Of a DNA stretch of 64,000 nucleotides, positions 55,314 to 64,000 are shown in pieces. Positions within the stretch are counted from its first letter, which is position 1. Every line of letters begins with the position of its first letter. The notes under the pieces are model-generated. The model was not told where the DNA came from, did not search any database, and worked only from the letters and a program-made list of their open reading frames with translations. A program made the position numbers and the translations under genes. The stretch spans positions 975,106 to 1,039,105 of the forward strand of contig NZ_BPFI01000001.1 in assembly GCF_019972135.1 (NCBI RefSeq), read 5' to 3'. This stretch comes from Sulfurovum sp. TSL1 (lineage in GTDB: Bacteria > Campylobacterota > Campylobacteria > Campylobacterales > Sulfurovaceae).

Positions 55314-56856
55314 CTTTATCTCCGTTCAGGCCTTTAGGGATACACTTGTTGGTCTGCGCACCCATTTCTTTGAGTTGTTCCACTTGTCTTACAAGGTTTC
55401 CTTTACCGTCACTCAATTTGTTTCGCGCGGCAGAGAAACTGTTCTGTATACCGTCGATCTGTTTGGATATTTTCATCAGGTCTTCAGAGAAACCGACAAA
55501 CTTGTCATACATGGCACCTGCTCTTCTGGCTATCTCTTGCGCATTTTGGTTTTGACGTTCATATTTCCAAACATTTTCAACCGCTCTCATTGCTACCAGC
55601 AGTGTGGTCGGTCCGACAAGCAGTATCTTGTTTTTAAAAGCATTGTCATAAATACTGCTGTCATGTTCCAGTGCCACAGCCAGGGCACCCTCTATAGGCA
55701 TGAACATAAAAATGAAATCCAAGGTATTGACCTCTTTGAGTCGTTCATAATTCTTGTTGGCAAGTCCTTCGACATGTGCTCTGATGGAATTTAAGTGTGT
55801 AGCAAGATGCAACGCTCTGGCATCATCATCTCCGGCATTCACGAAACGTTCATAGGCTACAAGCGACGTCTTCGCATCAATGATCACATCTCTCTTGTCC
55901 GGTAGATGTACCACTACGTCCGGTCGCAGGATCTCATTTTCATCCGTACGCAGACTCACTTCACGTTCAAATTCATATCCTTTACGCAGTCCTGAAGCTT
56001 CCAGTACACTTTCAAGTACCATTTCACCCCAGACGCCCTGCCGTTTGCTGTCACCTTTGAGTGCATTGGTAAGATTGATCGCATCTTTACTGATCTTTTT
56101 ATTGAGCTCTTTGAGTGAATTGATCTCATTTTTCAACACTGCCCTGTCCTGGCTCTCCGTGTTATAGGTGTCCGCTACCTGTTTTTTAAACTCTGAGATC
56201 TGTGTTTGAAGCGGTTTGATCATGTTGTCCAGGTTCTCTTTGGAGAACTCTGCGAACTTTTGGGAATTTCCGTCAAACACTTTTTTGGCCAGCGCTTCCA
56301 ACTCATCTTTGATCTCTTTTTTATGGTTGAGCATCATCTCTTTTTGAGAGGATGCATGCCTCTCTTCACTCTCAAGCTTCATCAGTAAACGTGCATTGTT
56401 CGTGCGGTACTTACTGTTCTCCTCAAGGATGGCGTCCTGACGGCCTTTAAGCATATTATGCTCTTCTAACAGTGCTGCATGGACCCCTTGGGCACTTTCA
56501 AGCTGTGCTTTTGTCTGGCTGAGTGTTTTTTCCAATTCATTGTATTTCCCTTGTAAATTGGTCAGTGTTTCATTGGTCGACCTCAGTGCCTCTTTCGTTT
56601 CTGAAAACTGTTGCAACTCCTGCTCATTGCTTGCATTTTTGATCTTATAGGCTTGAAGCTCATGCTCCAATGCAGAGATATATTCCGTTTTCTCCTGGTT
56701 ATCGACCTTGGTGTTCCAAAACCTGTCTTTGTATATTTTGACCTTCATGGCAGACACTACGACTACAAGCACAATGACCAGGAGTACGACCAGTGCCAGA
56801 CCTGCCATCAGCATTAATGTAGAATCATTCTCTATTTTCATCACTAACTCTTGCAT
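55306..56856 (-). CDS. rmuC: DNA recombination protein RmuC
   Basis: 516 residues. An N-terminal membrane helix (LMAGLALVVLLVIVLVVVVS) is followed by a long coiled coil (~50-200) and the RmuC nuclease-like domain: KRQGVWGEMVLESVLEASGL, RPDVVVHLPDKRDVIIDAKT (Asp...DAKT active site) and LVGPTTLLVAMRAVENVWKY. Thought to limit inversions at short inverted repeats, which is notable given how many such repeats this window holds. Two bp after the lolA gene's coordinates, same strand. Confidence 0.93.
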   Translation of the reverse strand: MQELVMKIENDSTLMLMAGLALVVLLVIVLVVVVSAMKVKIYKDRFWNTKVDNQEKTEYISALEHELQAYKIKNASNEQELQQFSETKEALRSTNETLTNLQGKYNELEKTLSQTKAQLESAQGVHAALLEEHNMLKGRQDAILEENSKYRTNNARLLMKLESEERHASSQKEMMLNHKKEIKDELEALAKKVFDGNSQKFAEFSKENLDNMIKPLQTQISEFKKQVADTYNTESQDRAVLKNEINSLKELNKKISKDAINLTNALKGDSKRQGVWGEMVLESVLEASGLRKGYEFEREVSLRTDENEILRPDVVVHLPDKRDVIIDAKTSLVAYERFVNAGDDDARALHLATHLNSIRAHVEGLANKNYERLKEVNTLDFIFMFMPIEGALAVALEHDSSIYDNAFKNKILLVGPTTLLVAMRAVENVWKYERQNQNAQEIARRAGAMYDKFVGFSEDLMKISKQIDGIQNSFSAARNKLSDGKGNLVRQVEQLKEMGAQTNKCIPKGLNGDKDD

Positions 56857-56858
56857 AC

Positions 56859-57380
56859 TTATCCTTGAATCATGTCATAGTCTATAGGGTAATTACATTT
56901 CATGCTTTGTGCAGGTAAATTTCCTTTTCCATACCGCATCTGTTTGAAGAGTATCTGTACTTTGTTATCCAGGTCATCAAAATAGGCGATACTGTGCAGT
57001 TTTTTTTGTGCATCGACCTGTATGGTATATTTTTTATTTTCATACTCTGCTACATAGATATTTTTACGGTGCAGTTTTGCTTGTTTTACTATCTTGGCAA
57101 TATGGATTCCGTTTGATATACGATAGGCAGAAACCTGCTCCAGATCATGATCTACCACAAGCAGCTCCAAGCCATCGGTACATACCTCTTTTTGTGTAGG
57201 TTCTTTATAGCTCCATTTGAAAAGTGTCTCATTGGAGAAACGTACGTTGCCGCTGTAGGTGATCACTTTGTTTTTTGTATTGGTGATTGTCTGTATGAAA
57301 TCTGCTTGGAAATTTTCTGGCAGTTCTATGCTTGCAGAGAGCAGAGAAGATGCCAATAACAGTAACGATAATAGTCTCAT
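56859..57380 (-). CDS. lolA: Outer-membrane lipoprotein carrier protein LolA
   Basis: 173 residues. Signal peptide MRLLSLLLLASSLLSA. The mature protein starts with LPENFQADFIQTITNTKNKV, the usual LolA opening (F-x-AxFxQxI), then YSGNVRFSNETLFKWSYKEP, LLVVDHDLEQVSAYRI and a hydrophobic core that holds the acyl chains. It carries lipoproteins through the periplasm from LolCDE to the outer membrane. Fits with the lolC/E gene nearby. Divergent from secA with 78 bp between (to the longest secA frame). Confidence 0.92.
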   Translation of the reverse strand: MRLLSLLLLASSLLSASIELPENFQADFIQTITNTKNKVITYSGNVRFSNETLFKWSYKEPTQKEVCTDGLELLVVDHDLEQVSAYRISNGIHIAKIVKQAKLHRKNIYVAEYENKKYTIQVDAQKKLHSIAYFDDLDNKVQILFKQMRYGKGNLPAQSMKCNYPIDYDMIQG

Positions 57381-57554
57381 TCTTTTTCCTTTAATAACTT
57401 GAAATATACCAAAATAGCACTTGTACCGTGTTAATATCTGTCATATTGTCATAAAATTGTGAAACAAGCGTGTGAAGCACTCACCTTTTCTTTACGGAAT
57501 ATTAATCGCTATTTGGATAAAATAATCCTAATTTATGCAAAGGCACAACCTACA

Positions 57555-60194
57555 ATGATAAAAAGCGTACTTAAACTCTTTGGCACACAAAATGACAAGA
57601 TCGTAAAAAACTACCTCAAAAAAGTAAAAAACATCAATCAACTTGAACCTCAATATGAAGCGTTGGATGATGAAGCACTCAGAGCTGCATTTGAAACATT
57701 GAAAAATGAAGTGCAAAGTGGCACCAAAACACTCGATGATGTACTGTATGACTCTTTTGCCATCACCAGAGAAGCGGCGAAACGGGCTTTAGGGATGAGA
57801 CATTATGATGTACAGATGGTCGGGGGACTGGTACTCAACGACGGGAACATTGCAGAGATGAAAACAGGTGAAGGTAAAACACTTGTAGCCACACTGGCTG
57901 TCGTGCTTAATGCTATGACAGGGAAAGGTGTACATGTCGTAACGGTCAATGACTACCTTGCAAAAAGAGACTCCGAAGAGATGGGTCAGCTCTATGCGTT
58001 TCTAGGATACAGCGTCGGATGCATTACGGCGGACATCCATGATGATATGGGTAGAAAAGCGCAGTACGCTGCGGATATCACCTATGGTACGAACAACGAG
58101 TATGGTTTTGACTACCTTCGTGACAATATGAAGGTAAGAGTGGAAGAAAAAGTACAGCGAGAACACCATTTCGCTATCGTGGATGAAGTAGACTCCATCC
58201 TGATAGATGAAGCCAGAACACCGCTGATCATCTCAGGACCAACACAGCGTGACCATAACCATTATGCCCGTGCAGATGCCATTGCCAAGCAGATGGTACG
58301 CGGAGAAAAGATAGACACAAAACCGGGTGAACCGGAGCAGACCACGGGTGACTTCATCGTCGATGAGAAGAACAGAACCATAGTCATGACAGAAGACGGG
58401 CTGCAAAAAGCGCAAGATCTCTTTGAAGTAGAAAATCTTTACAATCTGGAAAATGCTGTACTTTCGCATCACCTTGACCAGGCGCTCAAAGCACACTACA
58501 TCTTTGAAAAAGATGTCGACTATGTCGTACAGAACAATGAGATCATCATCGTGGATGAGTTTACAGGGAGACTCTCTGAGGGGCGTAGATATTCGGAAGG
58601 ATTGCACCAGGCACTCGAAGCCAAGGAAGGTGTAGAAGTGCAGGAAGAGTCACAGACTCTGGCAGAGATCACCTACCAAAACTACTTCAGACTCTATGAT
58701 AAACTTGCCGGTATGACAGGTACGGCACAGACTGAAGCTACGGAATTCTCACAGATCTATAACCTGGATGTCATCTCCATACCGACCAATCTGCCTGTTG
58801 CCAGACTGGACAAAAATGACCTGATCTATAACACGGAACGTGAAAAGATGGACGCTGTGGTAAGCCGGATCAAAGAGCTCAATGAAAAAGGACAGCCCGT
58901 ACTCATAGGTACGGCTTCCATAGAAAAGTCTGAAATGATCCATGAGAGACTCAAAAAAGAGAAGATCGCGCACAACATCCTCAATGCGAAAAATCATGCA
59001 CAAGAAGCAGAGATCATCGTCAATGCCGGACAAAAAGGTGCAGTAACCGTTGCTACCAATATGGCAGGTCGCGGGGTTGACATCAAGATCGAGGATGAAG
59101 TAAGAAGCCTTGGCGGGCTCGTGATACTGGGTACAGAGCGTCATGAGAGCAGACGTATAGACAATCAGCTCAGAGGTCGTTCCGGACGTCAGGGGGACCC
59201 GGGAGAGAGTCAGTTCTTCCTCAGTCTTGATGACAACCTGCTTCGTATCTTCGGCGGGGAGAAGATCAGAAATATCATGAACAGACTTGGGGTTGAAGAC
59301 GGCGAATACATTGACTCCAAGATCGTGACACGCTCGGTAGAGAAAGCACAGAAAAAAGTAGAGAACCAGCACTATGAGTCAAGAAAACATATCCTGGAAT
59401 ATGATGATGTGGCGAACCACCAAAGAAAAGCGATCTATGCATTCAGAAATCAACTCCTTGATCCACAGTTTGACATCGCTGCCAAGATCAAAGAGAACCG
59501 TGCAGAGTATATAGAGTACCTTTTAGGAGAAGCTGAGATCTTTGCAGGGATGCCTACGGAAGATTTTGATGTAGAGAGACTTGCTGCATTGATCAAAGAA
59601 GAGCTGCGTATTGAAGTGAAAAGTGAACAATTCAAAGAGAAAGAAATGGAAGCGCTCACTGCTATGATCACTGAAATGATGGAGAACCTCTACGAACGCA
59701 AAATGTCCCAGATCGACCCTGAACAAAGACAGGAGATAGAACGTATCTTATACCTCCAGGTGCTTGATCCTCAGTGGAGAGACCACCTGTATGAAATGGA
59801 TGTACTTAAAACAGGTATCGGGCTTAGAGGGTACAATCAAAAAGACCCGTTAACGGAGTACAAACAGGACAGCTATAAACTCTTTACAGATCTTGTCTCA
59901 CGTATCAAGATAGAAGCGGTCAAAGTACTTCAGCTTGTACAGTTTGACTTTGAATCGCCTGAGGAAGAGGAAGCTGCAGTGGAGCAGATCAGAGAAGAGT
60001 TAGAGAACGATGTTGCCAATACGACACTCAACCAGTCTTTTGAAGAAGGTGTCATTGCTGAAGATTCATCAAAACTCAGTCCTATCACAGGCACAAAAAA
60101 ACCAAAAAGAAATGATCCGTGTCCCTGCGGTTCGGGTAAAAAATATAAAAACTGTTGTGGACAGAGCGGACCTAAAAAAGGTCTTTTGGCATAA
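57555..60194 (+). CDS. secA: Protein translocase ATPase SecA
   Basis: Preprotein translocation motor, 879 residues from the ATG at 57555 ([20 protein letters not shown]); a frame reaching 57459 adds 32 non-family residues. Walker [52 protein letters not shown] (motif II), NMAGRGVDI and [20 protein letters not shown]. The C-terminal zinc/SecB site is [17 protein letters not shown] with four metal ligands. The stop overlaps the lolC/E start by one base (TAATG), so the two are coupled. Confidence 0.97.
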   Translation: MIKSVLKLFGTQNDKIVKNYLKKVKNINQLEPQYEALDDEALRAAFETLKNEVQSGTKTLDDVLYDSFAITREAAKRALGMRHYDVQMVGGLVLNDGNIAEMKTGEGKTLVATLAVVLNAMTGKGVHVVTVNDYLAKRDSEEMGQLYAFLGYSVGCITADIHDDMGRKAQYAADITYGTNNEYGFDYLRDNMKVRVEEKVQREHHFAIVDEVDSILIDEARTPLIISGPTQRDHNHYARADAIAKQMVRGEKIDTKPGEPEQTTGDFIVDEKNRTIVMTEDGLQKAQDLFEVENLYNLENAVLSHHLDQALKAHYIFEKDVDYVVQNNEIIIVDEFTGRLSEGRRYSEGLHQALEAKEGVEVQEESQTLAEITYQNYFRLYDKLAGMTGTAQTEATEFSQIYNLDVISIPTNLPVARLDKNDLIYNTEREKMDAVVSRIKELNEKGQPVLIGTASIEKSEMIHERLKKEKIAHNILNAKNHAQEAEIIVNAGQKGAVTVATNMAGRGVDIKIEDEVRSLGGLVILGTERHESRRIDNQLRGRSGRQGDPGESQFFLSLDDNLLRIFGGEKIRNIMNRLGVEDGEYIDSKIVTRSVEKAQKKVENQHYESRKHILEYDDVANHQRKAIYAFRNQLLDPQFDIAAKIKENRAEYIEYLLGEAEIFAGMPTEDFDVERLAALIKEELRIEVKSEQFKEKEMEALTAMITEMMENLYERKMSQIDPEQRQEIERILYLQVLDPQWRDHLYEMDVLKTGIGLRGYNQKDPLTEYKQDSYKLFTDLVSRIKIEAVKVLQLVQFDFESPEEEEAAVEQIREELENDVANTTLNQSFEEGVIAEDSSKLSPITGTKKPKRNDPCPCGSGKKYKNCCGQSGPKKGLLA

Positions 60195-61420
60195 TGTCCA
60201 CACCTGCCAGAATCTCCTCGCCTAATAAAAAGTTTATTAGGCATATCATCAAACACTACCTCAAATATGATAAAGAGAACCCTTTTATCTTTATCTCTGC
60301 AATGTTGGCTTTCTTGGGTATCGCTGCAGGTGTAATGGTACTGATGATCGCCATGGGGATCATGAACGGGACACAAAAAGAGTTCACCAAAAAACTTTTT
60401 GTGATGAACTACCCTCTGACCATACTTCCACTGGAAGAAGATACCGTCAATGATGCACTGATCACTAGATTGGGAGAAAAGTTTCCCCATCTTCAGTTCA
60501 GTCCCTATTATACCACTCAGGTCATCACAAAAAATGACGGTGCCGTGCAAGGCTCTTTGGTCTATGGTGTGGATTTTGATAAAGAGAGCAAGATCAACGC
60601 CATCTTTAAAGAGGCAACAGGCCATGAAACAAGCAAGTTCAGGGTGGTGATAGGTGAAGGGCTCTCTTTTGAAATGAATGCGCCTAAAGGGGAAAAGGTC
60701 ACACTCTATTTTTCAGAGCAGCAGGCTATCGGTTTTGGGACCATGCCGCTCCAAAAACGTTTTATCGTAGACGGTATTTTCAAATCCGGTCTTAAAGCCT
60801 ATGACAAAGCGATCATGTATACCTCTTTGGAAGCGTTTGAAAAACTTCTGGACCGTAAACATGGAAGCTATGACGGTCTGCATATCTATACCGAAAATCC
60901 TCTGGATGAGATAGACGCCATACGAAGCGTACTGCCTGAAATGGTCGTCATAGAAGGCTGGTGGCAGCAGAACGGAAATTTCTTTGCAGCGATGGAAATG
61001 GAAAAAAAGGCGCTCTTCCTGGTGTTGCTTCTTATCATCCTTGTCGCCTCGCTCAATATCATCTCTTCTTTGCTGATGACAGTGATGAGCCGAAGAAGAG
61101 AGATCGCCCTGATGCGTACACTGGGTGCCACGAAAGTAGAGATCAAAGCGATCTTCTTTAGATTAGGCCTTATTATAGGGAGTGCGGGTATCGTAGCGGG
61201 TACCCTCCTTGGCGGACTGGGTATCTGGGTACTCACAACCTTTGACATCATCTCCATGCCTGCGGATGTTTACGGTACTTCGAAACTGCCGGTTGATCTG
61301 ACGTTCCATGATTTTGGATTGATCATACTAGGTACCAGTATCATTATACTGCTTTCTGCCCTCTACCCTGCAAAAAAAGCATCTCAGACGGACCCTTTAA
61401 CGGTACTCAGAAATGAGTAA
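60194..61420 (+). CDS. LolC/LolE-family lipoprotein-releasing ABC permease
   Basis: 408 residues of the FtsX-like family. The first helix AMLAFLGIAAGVMVLMIAMG is preceded by YDKENPFIFIS; a large periplasmic MacB-type loop follows (~60-260). Then come three helices: LFLVLLLIILVASLNIISSL, IIGSAGIVAGTLLGGLGIWV and LIILGTSIIILLSALYPAKK. VMSRRREIALMRTLGATKVE is the LolC/E coupling motif. With LolD it extracts lipoproteins to LolA. A single gene here may do the job of both LolC and LolE (LolF-type); that is inference. Confidence 0.9.
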   Translation: MSTPARISSPNKKFIRHIIKHYLKYDKENPFIFISAMLAFLGIAAGVMVLMIAMGIMNGTQKEFTKKLFVMNYPLTILPLEEDTVNDALITRLGEKFPHLQFSPYYTTQVITKNDGAVQGSLVYGVDFDKESKINAIFKEATGHETSKFRVVIGEGLSFEMNAPKGEKVTLYFSEQQAIGFGTMPLQKRFIVDGIFKSGLKAYDKAIMYTSLEAFEKLLDRKHGSYDGLHIYTENPLDEIDAIRSVLPEMVVIEGWWQQNGNFFAAMEMEKKALFLVLLLIILVASLNIISSLLMTVMSRRREIALMRTLGATKVEIKAIFFRLGLIIGSAGIVAGTLLGGLGIWVLTTFDIISMPADVYGTSKLPVDLTFHDFGLIILGTSIIILLSALYPAKKASQTDPLTVLRNE

Positions 61421-61455
61421 TATAAAAGTGCGTCCCATCAGACAAATCCACCATT

Positions 61456-64000
61456 CTATTCGTTGATGATATGCTCCGGTGACTCCAGTGCTCTTTTGAG
61501 TATTTTGAGAGGTAATGAGAGTATATCCCCGCCCGCGGATGTCTTGACCTTTGGATCGTCTAATGTTCCTGTAATTTGGAGTCCGAAGGTCATACTCTTA
61601 TCTTTTCCCATCAAAATATAACCTACCAGAGGCAAACTTCCTACCAGTTTACCCAACTCTCTTGCCGATTGGATAGCAAGATTGATATCGATGGTTTTTT
61701 TCTCAAGATCGATCTCTCCTGTTCCTGCGATCGTTGCCGATGTACCTTTAATATAAATGGAATCAAACAGGATCTTATCCTGTTTGATCATTCTATATTC
61801 GACGACTCCCTTCTCTATCGTAAAGCCTTTGTCGGAATAACCGGGGTTTTGTAAAGAGGCTAAGGCAGGTATGGTATTGATAAAGGCCAAAGTGTTATTG
61901 TAGACCTTGAAATCCTTCATCACCCCGCCCTCAACAATGATCTCACCTTGCATGGTCTTTTTAGGGTCACCTGAAAGTTTTAATGTATAGCGTCCATGCT
62001 GTAAACCCTTAAAATTTATAAGGGGATGCAGTGCATTATCCTGTATACGCAATGCCCGTATAGAGAAGATATCTTTCTCTTTAGAAAATTTGATAATATC
62101 TCCGGCTGAACTTCCTATGGCCTGAATGTCTCCATTGGGTTTCACTTCCACATCGTAACTGTCCGTCACCAAGCTATACTCACCATATCTTAATTGGCTG
62201 TTCTCACCTAAAATGATCAAACTTTTTGCTTCTTTGGTGTCATCCTTTTTCGTCGTCTTTTCGCTTTTTTCTTTTTCTGCTTCTAGCGTCAAGAATTTTT
62301 CAAGATCAAAATTGAGGTTGGTGAGTTTAATGCGTGAATTGGCTTTACTGTAATAAAAACGTTTATCAAAAGCATAGAAATCCAACGCATTGGATGTGAC
62401 GGTACCCTCAAAAGGCACTCTTGTTTTACATTGATCATCTTTTTCATAAAGAAAACATGATTCCCTTTTCAACATGCCATCAAAGGTATAGGTGTTAAAA
62501 TCTTTTGTTTTAATATTTACTTTCCCGCCATTCTCAATGGGACCTGGATCCGGCAGATAGGGTTTGATCTTATTCAGGTCACTCAACTGGATGGAGGTTT
62601 CATTGCTCTCATTGGTAAGTTTCATAGAGAGCTTGGGTATCTTGATATGGATATTTTTCTCATAGTTGAGTGTAAAAGGCAGTGTTTTATTCTCTAAGTT
62701 AAAAAATGTCTCTTTTTCATCTCCAAGCGTGATACGCTTGGCATCAAAGATGAAATCTGCTTTTTTCTTTTGCATATCCAACGTACCATCGAGCTTGCCT
62801 TCATAGAACGTATCTTCCAAATAGATATTTTTAAATGTGATCAGGCCTTTGTGATACTGTACATTCCCTCTTACGATAGGAAGTTTGACTTTTTCCAGTA
62901 ATACATCGCCTCTATCAAAATCCACATTGACAAAATAATCCTGATAACTGTTCTTCAAGGCCAGATCTGCCATGAACAACACATTGACTTTCCCGCTTTG
63001 CTGATCCAGGGGCAACACAATATCATAGGCTTTAAGTAAGTTCTGCATGGTGACGTCAAACCGGTGATCGGCTTTTATTTTCAGTTTTAGGTTCGTGTCT
63101 GCATTAAGTAGATTGAGTATGCTTACCTTGCTGCCATCTAAACTGATGCCTTCATAGGTCGGCTCCTTCAGGTCAAAATAGAGTCCGCCATTGTGATAGG
63201 TCAATAGTAAACTTGGGGCTAAAACCGGCGGCAGGTTCTCTTTAAAATGTATGTGCGTATCTGAAAAGAGCACTTCGCCGTTCAGTGCATCAAAGTCCAT
63301 TTTAAAGGTGCCGTTTTCCAAGCTTCCTTTACCCGTCAAGGAGCGCAGTGTATAATGGTCTGCTTTGACCTTATCGACGATCCAGCTTCGCACACTTTCC
63401 CTAAGATCAAACATATCAACGATACTTTTCAGATCACGGAAACTGTCACTCTCCAGTCCAAAATCGATCTTATTGCCATCTTTGATCGCGTGAAATCTTC
63501 CCAATGCATCATAAAGTTTAAAAAAGCCTTCTGTTGACAATATCTTTTCATGCAGATCGTAGGTCAGTTTTCCACTCATCGTTACATTATGTTTTTTCAA
63601 AAAAAGCAGAGGGATCGTTGCTTTTAACATCTTCCCTTCACGTTTTGCTGAGCCTATGATCTCATACTCTTTACTTGAAAGCCCTAAGAAATCATCCTTA
63701 AATCTAATACTCATGGTGTTATTATTGAAGGTGATATTTTTCACTACGATGGATTCGAAAAAGGTTAGTAGATATTTGATACGCTCAAATGTCTCATGTA
63801 CACTGCTAAAAGAAGGTTTGGCTTTACTCTGGGGGAGAATGACATGATCCGCTTTTACTATAAGCTTTTTATCGAGTTTAATGTATAATCCCTCTACATT
63901 GTAACCAGCGACTTTAATGGTATCCAATTTGATACCTACCATTAGCCACATAAAAAAAGCGATAAAAAGGACCACCAGGAAGATGAGTGTATTACGTAAA
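61456..64000 (-). CDS. AsmA/YhdP-like (DUF3971) membrane-anchored protein, 5' end outside window
   Basis: At least 848 residues; the frame runs off the window end (minus-strand reading starts LRNTLIFLVVLFIAFFMWLM). A single N-terminal helix is followed by long beta-rich repeats (TLDTIKVAGYNVEGLYIKLD, GKLDGTLDMQKKKADFIFDA) typical of AsmA/TamB-like lipid-transfer proteins. The late block GEIVEGGVMKDFKVYNNTLA-like region, then INTIPALASLQNPGYSDKGF, IAGTGEIDLEKKTIDINLAI and LVGYILMGKDKSMTFGLQIT, is the DUF3971/YhdP C-terminus. Likely bridges inner and outer membrane for phospholipid transport. Confidence 0.85.
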   Translation of the reverse strand, partial: LRNTLIFLVVLFIAFFMWLMVGIKLDTIKVAGYNVEGLYIKLDKKLIVKADHVILPQSKAKPSFSSVHETFERIKYLLTFFESIVVKNITFNNNTMSIRFKDDFLGLSSKEYEIIGSAKREGKMLKATIPLLFLKKHNVTMSGKLTYDLHEKILSTEGFFKLYDALGRFHAIKDGNKIDFGLESDSFRDLKSIVDMFDLRESVRSWIVDKVKADHYTLRSLTGKGSLENGTFKMDFDALNGEVLFSDTHIHFKENLPPVLAPSLLLTYHNGGLYFDLKEPTYEGISLDGSKVSILNLLNADTNLKLKIKADHRFDVTMQNLLKAYDIVLPLDQQSGKVNVLFMADLALKNSYQDYFVNVDFDRGDVLLEKVKLPIVRGNVQYHKGLITFKNIYLEDTFYEGKLDGTLDMQKKKADFIFDAKRITLGDEKETFFNLENKTLPFTLNYEKNIHIKIPKLSMKLTNESNETSIQLSDLNKIKPYLPDPGPIENGGKVNIKTKDFNTYTFDGMLKRESCFLYEKDDQCKTRVPFEGTVTSNALDFYAFDKRFYYSKANSRIKLTNLNFDLEKFLTLEAEKEKSEKTTKKDDTKEAKSLIILGENSQLRYGEYSLVTDSYDVEVKPNGDIQAIGSSAGDIIKFSKEKDIFSIRALRIQDNALHPLINFKGLQHGRYTLKLSGDPKKTMQGEIIVEGGVMKDFKVYNNTLAFINTIPALASLQNPGYSDKGFTIEKGVVEYRMIKQDKILFDSIYIKGTSATIAGTGEIDLEKKTIDINLAIQSARELGKLVGSLPLVGYILMGKDKSMTFGLQITGTLDDPKVKTSAGGDILSLPLKILKRALESPEHIINE

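Noticed and set aside
58749-59372. A 207-codon minus-strand frame opposite secA
   Set aside because: Shadow of a highly conserved gene, with no ribosome site or motif.

Overview
The window looks like a chromosomal segment of a Campylobacterota (epsilonproteobacterial) bacterium, most like Sulfurovum or a close relative. This rests on moderate GC, the protein style of GyrA, SecA, Asd, HemE, YebC and the short ExbB/ExbD pair, LolA next to SecA, and typical heterotroph/autotroph housekeeping genes mixed with surface-polysaccharide genes. Genus is an inference; no rRNA is present. 

Layout. (1) 1-17,830, almost all on the minus strand: a polysaccharide locus. galE-galU, a decayed AlbA_2 regulator, wecB, then a long, tightly overlapping operon tviB/wbpO - wbpP - manC (frameshifted) - wzx-type flippase - acyltransferase - GT4 - GT4-like - GT4 - GT2 - EpsG-type polymerase - GT2 - GT4 remnant - GT4 (cut by the window edge). 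These supply UDP-Glc/Gal, UDP-ManNAc, UDP-GalNAcA and GDP-Man, and then assemble, acylate, flip and polymerise a repeat unit. The galE and tviB promoters share a duplicated ~90-bp upstream block. (2) 18,112-32,275, minus strand: a two-partner secretion locus. A TpsB transporter and a ~2,775-residue CdiA/FhaB-like TpsA end in a lipase-like alpha/beta-hydrolase domain. Seven small genes follow at once, at least six of them lipoproteins and three of these tandem mosaic paralogues. I propose a secreted lipase toxin with an array of lipoprotein immunity genes. (3) 32,391-39,808: accessory island next to tRNA-Asn. It holds radC, a KilA-N gene with a nonsense codon, an ORF6N gene, a decayed PD-(D/E)XK gene, a PLD-helicase-DUF3427 protein and a duplicated-HTH/Vsr-like nuclease. 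(4) 39,885-48,834: radical SAM protein, HD/dGTPase-like protein, four-helix-bundle S23 protein, hemE, yqhA-like, asd, gyrA and divergent exbB-exbD. (5) 48,835-64,000: a 320-bp nested inverted-repeat element, thioredoxin, selO, yebC, two tandem 44-45-residue secreted peptides, an ABC-F ATPase, arsC, ppk2, rmuC, lolA, secA, lolC/E and an AsmA/YhdP-like protein cut by the window edge.

The strongest unexplained structures are: degenerate 7-bp (heptanucleotide) repeat arrays at ten places, several inside coding sequences (four in manC) and clustered on both sides of the S23 gene; the TPS lipase with its lipoprotein array; the 48,920-49,240 element, which contains two inverted 46-nt stem-loops with covarying stems and a conserved loop; and the tandem secreted micro-peptides.
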